Notes: a model not told the origin generated them from the sequence alone. Shown: positions 27,829 through 35,352, numbered from the stretch's first letter. The stretch: DNA of 64,000 bases from Pseudovibrio sp. M1P-2-3 (GCF_031501865.1 NZ_JARRCW010000001.1:505001-569000), one strand, 5' to 3'. Numbers and translations are program-made.

Positions 27829-27891
27829 CACCGTCCGGTTTCAAAAGGCAGCGCCCGATTGGAGGGGTGCTGCCTTTTGAAACGGGCGGTG
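27829..27891. repeat. long imperfect hairpin upstream of gltB
   Basis: Core arms GTTTCAAAAGGCAGC (27838-27852) and GCTGCCTTTTGAAAC (27869-27883) are a perfect 15-base match around a 16-base loop. With one bulge and one wobble the stem extends to CACCG / CGGTG, about 23 pairs. If transcribed it would fold in either direction; no T-run follows on the gltB strand. Confidence 0.65.
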
Positions 27892-28402
27892 CTTTGTTTT
27901 GAGTGCGCATCTTCGAAACTAGAATACCGATTTTAGGACAAGATACGCTTAAACAAAAACGAGAGTCAGGACGGTGCAGGCCAGTAAGCGCACATGCGCT
28001 ATAAAGAAAAAGCCAGTGGTTGATCATCGATCAATGTGGGCTTGTGCTCTTGGCCAGCGGTTCCTTGTCTCCAAAACCGGAGAGCGGCATTTCAAGACGC
28101 AGTAAAGTTCAGAGTCTGTTGTAAAGTTGAGGCGTTGCTCACGCCCTTTTGCAGCAGTGAAGTAATCACAATGCTTTCAATAGGGGGTTGTGCTAAATAA
28201 TCAGAACTCTGATATGCCCATAGTTTTACAGATTTTTTTTACCCAGACAAGCAAGAATAGGATATACACGGAGAATTAAAAATCAAATTTCTTTTCTTTT
28301 TGCTGTCTTGGTTGTAATTTGAGTAGACTTATTAGAATTTTTTATTGCCTTTATTGATAAAACGATAGAAAAAGTGCTTTTTTCCATCTCTCTGACGCGG
28401 TT

Positions 28403-28429
28403 GTAACATTGCTTTGAATTCCAGTTGAA
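28403..28429 (+). promoter_or_regulatory. candidate ECF-sigma promoter of the buf operon
   Basis: GTAACA at 28403-28408, a 17-base spacer, then TGAA at 28426-28429. This resembles the GTAACC-N16/17-CGAA pattern I recall for Caulobacter SigF, which is reported to control a bufferin operon there. It lies 72 bases before bufA. No sigma or anti-sigma gene is in the window. Confidence 0.35.
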
Positions 28430-28501
28430 CGGGAAAAGCGCCATTGTTCCTTCAAGGGCAACCGATAGAGCTAAGCCCCTCAACTTTTTATGGAGATTTT
28501 T

Positions 28502-28801
28502 ATGTCAAAAAAACATGTTTCAGCTGCCGTTCTCGCTAGTGCCTTTGCAACTGCCGTAACTGGCATGAGCCTTCCAGTGGATGCTCAAGCAGCAGGCAAA
28601 GAAAAGTGCTATGGTGTTTCTCTCGCTGGAAAAAACGATTGTAAAGCTGGAGCAGGTACAACATGTGCAGGCACTTCCACGCTTGACTATCAGGGCAATG
28701 CTTGGACGCTCGTTCCTGCCGGTACATGTGAAGACATGAAGCTTCCAGATGGCCGTATGGGCTCTCTCACTGCTCTGGACCGTGATCTTCCAAAGTCCTA
28801 A
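28502..28801 (+). CDS. bufA: bufferin-type precursor (DUF2282, BufA1-like)
   Basis: 99-residue exported protein: signal peptide (hydrophobic [21 protein letters not shown], likely cut near AQA-AG) and a mature part with four Cys at 36, 47, 55 and 76. The [14 protein letters not shown] signature and the later VPAGTCEDM are diagnostic for DUF2282. Known members (bufferins of Caulobacter) are ribosomally made peptides whose Cys are modified by a DUF692 enzyme and which bind copper in the periplasm. ATG 28502 has GGAG seven bases upstream. The next gene is the modifying enzyme. Metal specificity here is inferred from the family. Confidence 0.88.
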   Translation: MSKKHVSAAVLASAFATAVTGMSLPVDAQAAGKEKCYGVSLAGKNDCKAGAGTTCAGTSTLDYQGNAWTLVPAGTCEDMKLPDGRMGSLTALDRDLPKS

Positions 28802-28818
28802 AAGTTTTTAGATCTTGA

Positions 28819-28851
28819 AGGAAAGCCGCGGGTCCTACTGCGGCTTTTCCT
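28819..28851 (+). terminator. hairpin between bufA and bufB
   Basis: AGGAAAGCCGC / GCGGCTTTTCCT: 11 pairs with one bulged T and a 10-base loop, with Ts in the 3' arm. It is likely a partial terminator or stability element giving more precursor than enzyme. Confidence 0.65.
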
Positions 28852-28881
28852 GTTAATGCTCAAAGAGCAAAGGATGAGTGA

Positions 28882-29778
28882 ATGAGCTCGAACCAGCAGC
28901 GGGTAGAGGCGCTTGTGTCAGGCGGGGCAGGTGTTGGCTTGAAAGCCGAGCACTACAGGGAAATTCTGGAGGCGAAACCGCCGATGGCCTTCTTTGAAAT
29001 CCATGCGGAAAACTACATGGGAGCTGGTGGTGCACCCCACGCCTATCTGGAGGAGATCCGGCAATGCTACCCTCTTTCTGTGCACGGTGTTGGCCTGTCC
29101 ATTGGCGGGGAAGGTTCTTTGAACCGTGATCACATGCTGCGTTTGAAAAGTGTGGTCGATCGCTATGAGCCGGGTTTAGTCTCCGAGCATCTGGCATGGT
29201 CCACCCATGATACTCACTATTATAACGATTTGCTTCCCGCGCCTTATACACGGGAAACGCTGGATCGTGTTGTCTCCCACATTTGCCAGCTTCAAGAAGT
29301 GCTCGGGCGCAAGATCCTTCTTGAAAACCCTAGTACCTATGTGGTTTTCGAACAAAGCACATATTCAGAAACCGACTTTTTGAAAGAAGTTGTGAACCGG
29401 TCCGGATGCGGGCTGCTTCTGGATATCAACAATGTCTTCGTTTCCGCCACTAATCACGGATATTCTGCTCAAGGTTATCTTTCGTCGTTTCCTCTTGAGC
29501 ATGTTGAGCAGTATCATCTGGGCGGGCATGCACAAGACGAAGACGAACATGGTTATGACTTGCTGATTGATGCCCACGACAGGGAGGTCTGTGATCCTGT
29601 GTGGCTTCTCTATGAGCAGACGGTTCAAAAGACGGGCAGGCGGCCAACGCTCATTGAGTGGGATGCCAATGTTCCCCAGTGGCCTGTCCTTGCAAAGGAA
29701 GCGTATCGGGCCGAAGCTATTTTGAACCGACAAGGGAACTTGGAGAAAGACAGGGAAAAGTCCATTGCTGCCGAATAA
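28882..29778 (+). CDS. bufB: DUF692 multinuclear non-haem iron oxidase (BufB-like)
   Basis: 298-residue TIM-barrel enzyme of the MbnB/TglH/MNIO superfamily, expected to oxidise precursor Cys residues into heterocycles. Candidate iron ligands are all visible: H68 (SVHGVGLS), H103 (SEHLAW), E149 (LLENPSTY), D181 (LLLDINNV), H212 and H216 (YHLGGH), D230/H232 (IDAHDR) and E259 (LIEWDAN). Cytoplasmic, no signal peptide. AAAGG precedes ATG 28882. It overlaps bufC by 14 bases, fitting the obligate enzyme-partner pair. The adjacent DUF2282 gene identifies the substrate. Confidence 0.92.
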   Translation: MSSNQQRVEALVSGGAGVGLKAEHYREILEAKPPMAFFEIHAENYMGAGGAPHAYLEEIRQCYPLSVHGVGLSIGGEGSLNRDHMLRLKSVVDRYEPGLVSEHLAWSTHDTHYYNDLLPAPYTRETLDRVVSHICQLQEVLGRKILLENPSTYVVFEQSTYSETDFLKEVVNRSGCGLLLDINNVFVSATNHGYSAQGYLSSFPLEHVEQYHLGGHAQDEDEHGYDLLIDAHDREVCDPVWLLYEQTVQKTGRRPTLIEWDANVPQWPVLAKEAYRAEAILNRQGNLEKDREKSIAAE

Positions 29779-30544
29779 AGACAGAGCACCTTCTGTGCTC
29801 CTTGAATTTTCCAAGGGGCTTTTGGATGCAAACGCCGATATCCCCGAAGGGGTTATGGGCCGCGAAGGAAAAGTCTCCAACAAGCGTTTCAATGTCTACC
29901 GCAACAACGTCATGAGCAGTCTGGTTGAAGCGTTGGGGGCCAACTTTCCGGCAATTAAGGAAATGGTAGGGGAGGAGTATTTTTCCGCTCTTGCCGCCGA
30001 GTTTATCCGTGCCCACCCGCCTCGGCAGCCGGTTTTAAGCGAGTATGGCGGGGAGTTTTCAGCCTTTATTGAGGCTTTTCCTCCCTTAAAAGACTATGCC
30101 TACCTGAAAGATGTGGCGGTCCTTGAATGGGCATGGCTGCGCGCCTTTCATAGTGAGGATGTTCCTCCACTCAGTAAGGACCAATTTGCGCAGCTTGATC
30201 CTGCCAACCTTGGGAGCGTGCGCTTTGCGTTTCACCCCTCCACCTTTTTACTGTCCTCGAACTATCCAGTTGCAACGCTTTTTCACCTGAACCGGTTGAA
30301 TAATCGGCCCCAAGACACGCCCCTTTTCGGGGAAAACGTGCTGGTATGCAGGCCCGCACAAGATGTGGAACTGACAGTTCTGGACATGGCCAGCTTTGTG
30401 TTCTTAAAAGCCTTGAAGGCGGGACAAACAATTGAAGAGGCGGCTGAGCACACGCTATCGGCGGGGTATAATCTGGAGCTTTCCAATTGCCTTTCTATTC
30501 TTGTAGGCTCGGGTATGGTGAGTGCAATAAAGGCGGGTGCGTGA
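29765..30544 (+). CDS. bufC: DUF2063 partner protein (BufC-like)
   Basis: 259-residue partner of the DUF692 enzyme, thought to recognise the precursor and present it, like MbnC and TglI. The N-terminal DUF2063 domain shows FSKGLLDANADIP...RFNVYRNNVMSSLVEALGANFPAIKEMVGEEYFSALAAEFIRAHPP, typical of the family; the C-terminal half is a winged-helix-like domain with RPAQDVELTVLDMASFVFLKAL. The TTG start at 29765 overlaps the end of bufB and has AGGGAAAAG upstream. Translation is probably coupled to bufB. Confidence 0.88.
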   Translation: MLPNKDRAPSVLLEFSKGLLDANADIPEGVMGREGKVSNKRFNVYRNNVMSSLVEALGANFPAIKEMVGEEYFSALAAEFIRAHPPRQPVLSEYGGEFSAFIEAFPPLKDYAYLKDVAVLEWAWLRAFHSEDVPPLSKDQFAQLDPANLGSVRFAFHPSTFLLSSNYPVATLFHLNRLNNRPQDTPLFGENVLVCRPAQDVELTVLDMASFVFLKALKAGQTIEEAAEHTLSAGYNLELSNCLSILVGSGMVSAIKAGA

Positions 30545-30563
30545 CACTAATAAGGGGGGAACC

Positions 30564-31112
30564 GTGATCCTATCAATGTATTCGGGCTTTTTCAGCTGGT
30601 TGCAGCGGCTTGCTGGAGAGTGGTTCTTAGGCCTTTCTGCACGGTTTATTTTTTCAAGTGCCTTGCTGTATTTCTTCTGGAATTCCGCTTTTACCAAGCT
30701 TGGGGAAGGTTGGTCTGGTCTCGTGCAGCCTTCAAGTGGCGCATACGCCCAGATTCTGCCCAGCCTCTTTGAAGCGGCGAGCTACGATACAGAGCAAATT
30801 ACTTTTTTCCCTTGGAAAGTGATTGTCATCTTGGGAACCTGGGGCGAGTTTGTTCTACCTCTCTTAATCCTGCTGGGGCTTTTTACAAGGTTGGCCAGTT
30901 TTGGAATGATTATCTTCCTTGCGGCCATGACTTACGTTGATATCTTCGGTCATATGGTTGATGAAACAGCTATCGGCAGGTTCTTTGACAGCAACCCCCA
31001 TCACCTTATTGCCGACCAAAGGTTGTTTTGGGTGTTTCTTCTTGCATACCTTGTGTTGAAAGGGGCGGGTTCTGTGTCTTTAGACAGGTTGTTATCTAAG
31101 AAACTGCTTTGA
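30564..31112 (+). CDS. bufD: DoxX-family membrane protein (BufD-like)
   Basis: 182 residues with four hydrophobic helices (LSARFIFSSALLYFFWNSAF, VIVILGTWGEFVLPLLILLGLFT, FGMIIFLAAMTYVDIF, LFWVFLLAYLVLKGAG), a DoxX/SURF4-type inner-membrane protein. DoxX genes are regular members of bufferin operons; the role is unproven, perhaps redox or quinone-linked. GTG 30564 follows AAGGGGGGA at good spacing, 19 bases after bufC, and is preferred to GTG 30537. Last gene of the operon; no clear terminator before ltaE. Confidence 0.82.
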   Translation: MILSMYSGFFSWLQRLAGEWFLGLSARFIFSSALLYFFWNSAFTKLGEGWSGLVQPSSGAYAQILPSLFEAASYDTEQITFFPWKVIVILGTWGEFVLPLLILLGLFTRLASFGMIIFLAAMTYVDIFGHMVDETAIGRFFDSNPHHLIADQRLFWVFLLAYLVLKGAGSVSLDRLLSKKLL

Positions 31113-31183
31113 ACCTGTTTTCCAATGGGGTTATATCTTAGAAAGTGGCTTGCTAATAAAATGCCAGCTGTTAAGGGCTTTCT

Positions 31184-32215
31184 ATGAACTTTTCGAGTGA
31201 TAACTGGGCAGGTGCAACTGAGGCGGTAATGGCTGCTTTGGGGCGCCACACAGGCGGTTTTGCCCCCGCTTATGGTGTTGATCCGTTAAGCTGCTCTATC
31301 GAGCAGAAGTTTAATGAGGTCTTTGAAAAAGAAGTTGCAGTTTTTCTCGTGTCTACTGGCACGGCTGCCAACTCTCTGGCTTTGGCTCACTACGCCAAAC
31401 CCGGTGGAGTAATTTTTGCGCATGAAGAGGCACACATCAATGTGGATGAGTGCAATGCGCCGGAATTTACAACGCAGGGCAACAAGATCAAAGGTATTGC
31501 AGGGGCTGGCGGTAAAATTACCCCCGAAGGGCTGCTTGCTGCTATGGAGGCCGTGCCTGTGGGCGTGGTGCACCACGGTCAGCGCGCTTCAGTCTCCATT
31601 ACCCAGTCTACTGAGGTCGGCACGATCTATACGCCCGCGGAAATTGCGGCAATTGCGGACGTGACAAAAGCCAACAAACTTCCGTTGCATATGGATGGAG
31701 CCCGCTTTGCCAATGCACTTGTGGCACTGGATGTAACGCCCGCCGAGATGACGTGGAAACAGGGCGTCGATGTTCTGTCTTTCGGCGGAACGAAAAATGG
31801 CTGCTGGTGCGCGGAAGCTGTGGTGTTTTTCAACCCACAAGAAAGCCTGGGCTTTGAATACCTGCGCAAACGGTCCGCACAGCTGTTCTCAAAAAGCCGG
31901 TTTATCTCGGCCCAGTTCGAAGGCTACTTCGAAAATGACAACTGGCTGCACACAGCGCGACACGCCAATAAAATGGCACAAGTTCTGGCAAAGGGACTTT
32001 CTGCAGCTGAAGGGATTCACCTGCCGGTTTGGCCTGAGGCCAATGAGCTGTTTCCGGTCTTGAAAAAAGACATGGTTACAAAACTGCAAAATGCGGGCGT
32101 GGGGTTTTATGACTGGCCCGCACCAGGGCTTCCCGATGATGAAGCTATGATCCGCTTGGTCACAAGTTTTGCCACCACACAAGAATCTGTCATGGAGTTC
32201 CTTGGACTTCTATAG
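31184..32215 (+). CDS. ltaE: low-specificity L-threonine aldolase
   Basis: PLP enzyme splitting L-threonine or allo-threonine to glycine and acetaldehyde; 343 residues, fold type I. The PLP lysine lies in DVLSFGGTKNGC, the cofactor Asp region is KLPLHMDGARFANAL, and the N-terminal STGTAANSLAL holds phosphate-binding residues. The start is NFSSDNWAG, a common opening in proteobacterial LtaE. A perfect terminator follows. 71 bases lie between bufD and this gene; the metabolic role is unrelated to the buf operon as far as I can see. Confidence 0.94.
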   Translation: MNFSSDNWAGATEAVMAALGRHTGGFAPAYGVDPLSCSIEQKFNEVFEKEVAVFLVSTGTAANSLALAHYAKPGGVIFAHEEAHINVDECNAPEFTTQGNKIKGIAGAGGKITPEGLLAAMEAVPVGVVHHGQRASVSITQSTEVGTIYTPAEIAAIADVTKANKLPLHMDGARFANALVALDVTPAEMTWKQGVDVLSFGGTKNGCWCAEAVVFFNPQESLGFEYLRKRSAQLFSKSRFISAQFEGYFENDNWLHTARHANKMAQVLAKGLSAAEGIHLPVWPEANELFPVLKKDMVTKLQNAGVGFYDWPAPGLPDDEAMIRLVTSFATTQESVMEFLGLL

Positions 32216-32218
32216 ATC

Positions 32219-32247
32219 AATCTGCGCCAGCTGAAGTGGCGCAGATT
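32219..32247 (+). terminator. terminator after ltaE
   Basis: Perfect 11-base stem AATCTGCGCCA / TGGCGCAGATT with a 7-base loop, directly after the stop codon, followed by ATTCATCATTT. Confidence 0.8.
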
Positions 32248-32390
32248 ATTCATCATTTCCATTTAAAATTAAACATTGCTTACTTCTGCGGTCCTTTTAT
32301 GTGAACGCTGTCGGTGTCAATGCGCGCCTATATAAAGAATTGCGTACATAGGGCAGATCCTGCGTCATATTGAGCATCTGTGGATGCCCC

Positions 32391-32635
32391 GTGTTTTGCA
32401 AGTTGTTTTTCGAGCAATTTTGGCATGTGATCGGTTGCGGTCATCTGTCAGGCCTCGTTGTGCGGCGCTGCATTTGCCGCGGGCCGGTATGGAGATACGC
32501 AACTTGGCTCCAATACACATTTGCGGGCTTTTTGCCCGGTGCGAAAGACTGGTTATGCCAAGTCGGATCTAGTCGATCGTTTACCCTTACTGCTCAAAGC
32601 CCTCCTCACATCCCGACGGACCTGTCCTGAAGCAC
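32391..32635 (-). ncRNA. candidate bridge (seek) RNA region of the IS element
   Basis: 245 noncoding bases between the transposase stop and the left inverted repeat. It contains small stems such as CGGGC-TTTTT-GCCCG (complement at 32524-32538). In the IS1111 group the guide RNA is reported to come from this side of the element. Exact ends and guide loops cannot be set by eye. Confidence 0.4.
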
Positions 32636-33661
32636 CTATTTAGCCGGGGACAGGTTTCGGTAGTCTTCATCTTTGACCAACATAGCCCACAATCTACGAG
32701 CCATTTTGTTTGCAAGCGCGATAGCCACCACCATACTTGGTTTTCTTTCAAGCATTCTTCCAAGCCATAAGCTTTCTGGCCTCCCCGTCCGCCGGGCAGC
32801 ACCAATGAGTGCCATAGCTCCGATGATCAAAAGCCTTCGGATATCGCGCTGGCCCATTTTCGAGGTTCGGCCCAAGATCTGCCTTCCCCCTGTTGAATAT
32901 TGTTTTGGCACAAGCCCCAGCCATGCGGCAAAGTCCCGCCCTCGGCGGAACGTGCTCATTGATGGGGCAAATGCTGTAACCGCCATGGCCGTTATCGGCC
33001 CTATTCCGGGCATGGTTTGCAATCTTTGCGCAGCCTTGTCCTGGTTCGCTTCTATTCGAAGCTGCTTTTCCAGGGACTGGATCCGGTTTGTGAGCAGTGC
33101 AATTTGCTCCAGGTAGATCTGACCGAGTTGAAGCACCACAGGAGGCAGGTCACTGTTCGGAGCATTCAAAGCCTCAGCCAGTTTCTTAACGTGTACCGCC
33201 TTTCTTGGTGCGAGGCAGCCAAACTCAGCCAAATGAGCTCTCAAGGCGTTGATCAACTGAGTACGTTGACGTACAAAAAGATCGCGGCTACGGAATAACA
33301 CGGCGCGACTTTGCTGATCCTTTGATTTTATCGGAACCGTACGCATTGTGGGGCGCGACGCTGCTTCCGCAATGGCTTCCGCGTCAGCTGCATCGTTTTT
33401 TTGACGTTTTACAAATGGTTTCACATAGATTGGGGGAATCAATTTAACATCATGCCCCAGAGCGCGAATTTCTCGCCCCCAACTATGGGCAGTAGCGCAA
33501 GCTTCCATTGCCACAACACAAGGTTCTTGTTTGGCAAAGAACGGTAACATCTGCCCGCGTGACAATTTCCGTCGAAATAAAACCTTGCCGTCTGGTGCCG
33601 CACCATGAGCTTGAAAACTGTGCTTTGCCAAATCTAAACCTATAATGCTAACCTCTGCCAT
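32636..33661 (-). CDS. IS110-family transposase (IS1111 group)
   Basis: 341-residue DEDD recombinase. The RuvC-like N-terminal domain begins IIGLDLAKHSFQAHG and carries VVAMEAC and KNDAADAEAIAEAASRP; a coiled-coil linker (about residues 175-205) leads to the Transposase_20 domain with LQTMPGIGPITAMAVTAFAP and a GRTSKMGQRDIRRLL block that holds the catalytic Ser. The gene looks intact and full length. The start MAEVSI is preceded by AAGGGAC; a longer open frame upstream crosses the inverted repeat and is not real. Likely active or recently active. Confidence 0.92.
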   Translation of the reverse strand: MAEVSIIGLDLAKHSFQAHGAAPDGKVLFRRKLSRGQMLPFFAKQEPCVVAMEACATAHSWGREIRALGHDVKLIPPIYVKPFVKRQKNDAADAEAIAEAASRPTMRTVPIKSKDQQSRAVLFRSRDLFVRQRTQLINALRAHLAEFGCLAPRKAVHVKKLAEALNAPNSDLPPVVLQLGQIYLEQIALLTNRIQSLEKQLRIEANQDKAAQRLQTMPGIGPITAMAVTAFAPSMSTFRRGRDFAAWLGLVPKQYSTGGRQILGRTSKMGQRDIRRLLIIGAMALIGAARRTGRPESLWLGRMLERKPSMVVAIALANKMARRLWAMLVKDEDYRNLSPAK

Positions 33662-33859
33662 GGATGTCCCTTCCCAATCTTCGATTGCTTCAATCGTAAA
33701 TATGGCACATTGCGATGCCGCCGGGTGGGGCATCCACTCCATCACATTTGCATGCAGCTTGAGCGCATGAGCGCAAACTATGTCTGATTGCGGAGATTCT
33801 ATATTACTTATCAAGGGTTTCGTGGAAAAATTACGCAAAGTGGGCGCGTCATACACAAA

Positions 33860-33880
33860 CGCCCCGCTCATCGCGGGGCG
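33860..33880 (-). terminator. terminator of the hsp20 gene
   Basis: Perfect 8-base stem CGCCCCGC / GCGGGGCG with a 5-base loop, followed on the minus strand by TTTGTGT, about 60 bases after the hsp20 stop. It lies outside the IS inverted repeat. Confidence 0.7.
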
Positions 33881-33937
33881 CCTTGTTCCCAGAAGGTATC
33901 GGGGGGAGAAAGGGGACCTTCGGGGATGTTTTGATAA

Positions 33938-34405
33938 TTAGTGGGTTCTCTTGGTCTCGCCTTCAATCTGCTTCGCAGTTTTCGCGCCGCCATTCGAAAT
34001 TTCGATTCGGCGTGTCTTCTTTGCCTCTGGAATTTCGCGGAGAAGATCAATGTGAAGCAAGCCATGCTCCAGTGAAGCGTTTGTAACTCTTACATGTTCT
34101 GCAATCTGGAACCTTCTTTCAAAGGCGCGCGATGCAATGCCGCGGTAAAGAACTTCGCGGTCCTCACCTTCTGGAGTCTTTTCTCCACGAACAATCAAAG
34201 AGTGTTCTTTGGTCTCGATTTCCAGCTCGTCCTCGGTAAAACCGGCAACAGCCATAGAAATCCGGTAGGCGTCTTCACCGGTTCTTTCAATGTTATAAGG
34301 GGGATAAGCGGTGTTTTGATCACCGTTCACGCTGTCGAGCATATTAAACAGGCGGTCAAATCCTACAGTAGAACGGTAGAGTGGGCTAAAGTCTAAGTGA
34401 CGCAT
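33938..34405 (-). CDS. Hsp20 small heat-shock protein (IbpA type)
   Basis: 155-residue ATP-independent holdase chaperone. The alpha-crystallin domain (about residues 35-135) contains YNIERTGEDAYRISMAVAGF, ELEIETKEHSLIVRGEK, YRGIASRAFERRF and the C-terminal GLLHIDLLREIPE; this matches class A IbpA-like proteins (start MRHLDFSPLYRSTVGFDRLF). ATG 34405 is chosen: AGAGGA lies six bases upstream. The long structured leader looks like a ROSE thermometer and a heat-shock-type promoter precedes it. The protein has the usual length. Confidence 0.93.
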   Translation of the reverse strand: MRHLDFSPLYRSTVGFDRLFNMLDSVNGDQNTAYPPYNIERTGEDAYRISMAVAGFTEDELEIETKEHSLIVRGEKTPEGEDREVLYRGIASRAFERRFQIAEHVRVTNASLEHGLLHIDLLREIPEAKKTRRIEISNGGAKTAKQIEGETKRTH

Positions 34406-34410
34406 AATCT

Positions 34411-34536
34411 GTCCTCTTTTGAGCAACACTACATGTCTTCGCAAGTAAAACATGCGAATTGTGATCTATCCCCGATCACCTTCCCTTTACAGGCAAAGGT
34501 ATTGAGGGATGCGGATCCTTTTTGGCCTCCGCTGTT
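34411..34536 (-). promoter_or_regulatory. ROSE-like RNA thermometer in the hsp20 leader
   Basis: The leader holds a chain of stems: GCGGA/TCCGC, CCTTT/AAAGG (34484-34499), GTGATC/GATCAC (34461-34479), ACATG/CATGT (34432-34454) and a last hairpin TTGCTC-AAAA-GAGGA (34412-34426) that covers the Shine-Dalgarno sequence. The U-U-G-C-U anti-SD element opposite AGGA is the ROSE signature. Heating would melt it and switch on translation. Confidence 0.65.
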
Positions 34537-34568
34537 ACTTAGGTAGTGCAGTCAAAATAGGTTTCAAG
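34537..34568 (-). promoter_or_regulatory. candidate heat-shock sigma (RpoH) promoter
   Basis: Minus strand CTTGAAA (-35 like) at 34568-34562 and CTACCTAAGT (-10 like) around 34546-34537, spaced roughly as RpoH promoters. It would give a leader of about 125 bases containing the ROSE-like stems. Confidence 0.4.
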
Positions 34569-34731
34569 ATCTCCAAAGAGAAAAAATAAAGCAATGGATT
34601 CGTGGCTTAGTCTTTCGCTGGGAATGAGGGAGGAAATGCCTCTGGAATATTTATATTCCCCAAAATCAAGGGGATGCCCTATGCGAGTGTCCCTACTCAC
34701 CCGGTTGGGATGAGTAAGGGATATGCTGGGA

Positions 34732-35352
34732 TTAGTAGATGGTTGCTTTTTGACGCTCGGGGTAGGCCCTGTCATAGGCGTCTCCATCAAACTCCTCGGA
34801 AAAGCTTTGAATCATTTGACCCGCAGTGGGAAGCTGGGAACTATCAAGCTGTAATTCCGGCTTCCAGAGTCCGGAACGGGTGATCGCTTTCTGGCATTGG
34901 AAATATACCGCATCCACTTTGATCTGGATAACAGACTTTGGCAATTTCCCTTTATATGCATGGGCTTTCAGAAGCTCTGGGTCGATAGAAATGCAAGCTG
35001 TTCCATTGATACGAAGCGTGTTTCCCTGACCTGGAATCAGAAAGAGAAGCGCAACAGCGGGATTGCGAATAATATTCGTCAAGCTGTCAAGTCTGTTGTT
35101 ACCGGGCCGATCTGGGAACTCTATTGTTTTCGTATCGATAACTTGAACAAAGCCTGCTGGGTCGCCGCGTGGTGAGCAATCCAACCCTTCTTCAGATGCA
35201 GTAGCAAGAGCAAAGAAGGGTGATTTTTCAATATAGGCTCTATAATGATCAGTAATATAGTTTACTTCTTTGATAAGAGCGTTCGGGTTTGGGGTTTCAT
35301 AGTGCTCCTTCAGGGCATTCAGTGTTTTTAAAGTGTAACGATCTGAAGGCAT
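34732..35352 (-). CDS. pyridoxamine 5'-phosphate oxidase-family flavoprotein
   Basis: 206-residue split-barrel FMN-binding protein of the MSMEG_1061-like group. Key blocks are SPFFALATASEEGLDCSPRGDPAGFVQVID, TIEFPDRPGNNRLDSLTNIIRNPAVALLFLIPGQGNTLRINGTA and a C-terminal CQKAITRSGLW. Such proteins bind FMN or F420-like flavins and reduce small substrates; true PdxH activity is unlikely because the PLP-binding C-terminus is absent. Monocistronic; about 280 bases without a gene separate it from hsp20. Confidence 0.8.
   Translation of the reverse strand: MPSDRYTLKTLNALKEHYETPNPNALIKEVNYITDHYRAYIEKSPFFALATASEEGLDCSPRGDPAGFVQVIDTKTIEFPDRPGNNRLDSLTNIIRNPAVALLFLIPGQGNTLRINGTACISIDPELLKAHAYKGKLPKSVIQIKVDAVYFQCQKAITRSGLWKPELQLDSSQLPTAGQMIQSFSEEFDGDAYDRAYPERQKATIY

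Larger units (their letters stand above)
27735..28501. other. intergenic region between gltB and the buf operon
   Basis: About 770 bases with divergent genes on either side. It contains the long hairpin at 27829-27891, a TTGATC-atc-GATCAA inverted repeat at 28020-28034, a very AT-rich stretch (28200-28380) and the candidate ECF promoter at 28403-28429. The short minus-strand ORFs here lack ribosome-binding sites and family resemblance. Confidence 0.55.
32380..33737 (-). mobile_element. IS110-family insertion sequence, IS1111 group
   Basis: Bounded by an 11-base perfect inverted repeat, GTGGATGCCCC (32380-32390) and GGGGCATCCAC (33727-33737), which fits the subterminal repeats of the IS1111 group; the true tips should lie a few bases outside. 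One transposase gene fills the centre. The noncoding parts are unequal: about 65 bases upstream of the gene and about 245 bases downstream of it (32391-32635). That downstream region is where I expect the bridge/seek RNA of this group. No target duplication is seen, as usual for the family. Confidence 0.75.

Noticed and set aside
27773..28483. Short minus-strand ORFs of 66-84 codons upstream of gltB
   Set aside because: No ribosome-binding sites, no recognisable features, and one overlaps the long hairpin.
32370..32643. Overlapping plus-strand ORFs of 60-86 codons in the IS noncoding region
   Set aside because: No starts with ribosome-binding sites and no family resemblance; the region is better explained as the guide-RNA side of the element.
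33662..33871. 70-residue N-terminal extension of the transposase
   Set aside because: It crosses the IS inverted repeat and flanking DNA; IS110-type transposases begin at the MAEVSIIGLDLAK region.
33860..33880. G+C-rich hairpin taken as an IS end
   Set aside because: It lies outside the matching inverted repeats and sits at the right distance and orientation to terminate hsp20.
34539..34790. 83-codon minus-strand ORF between hsp20 and the flavoprotein gene
   Set aside because: Overlaps the end of the flavoprotein gene and the hsp20 promoter; no ribosome-binding site or family.
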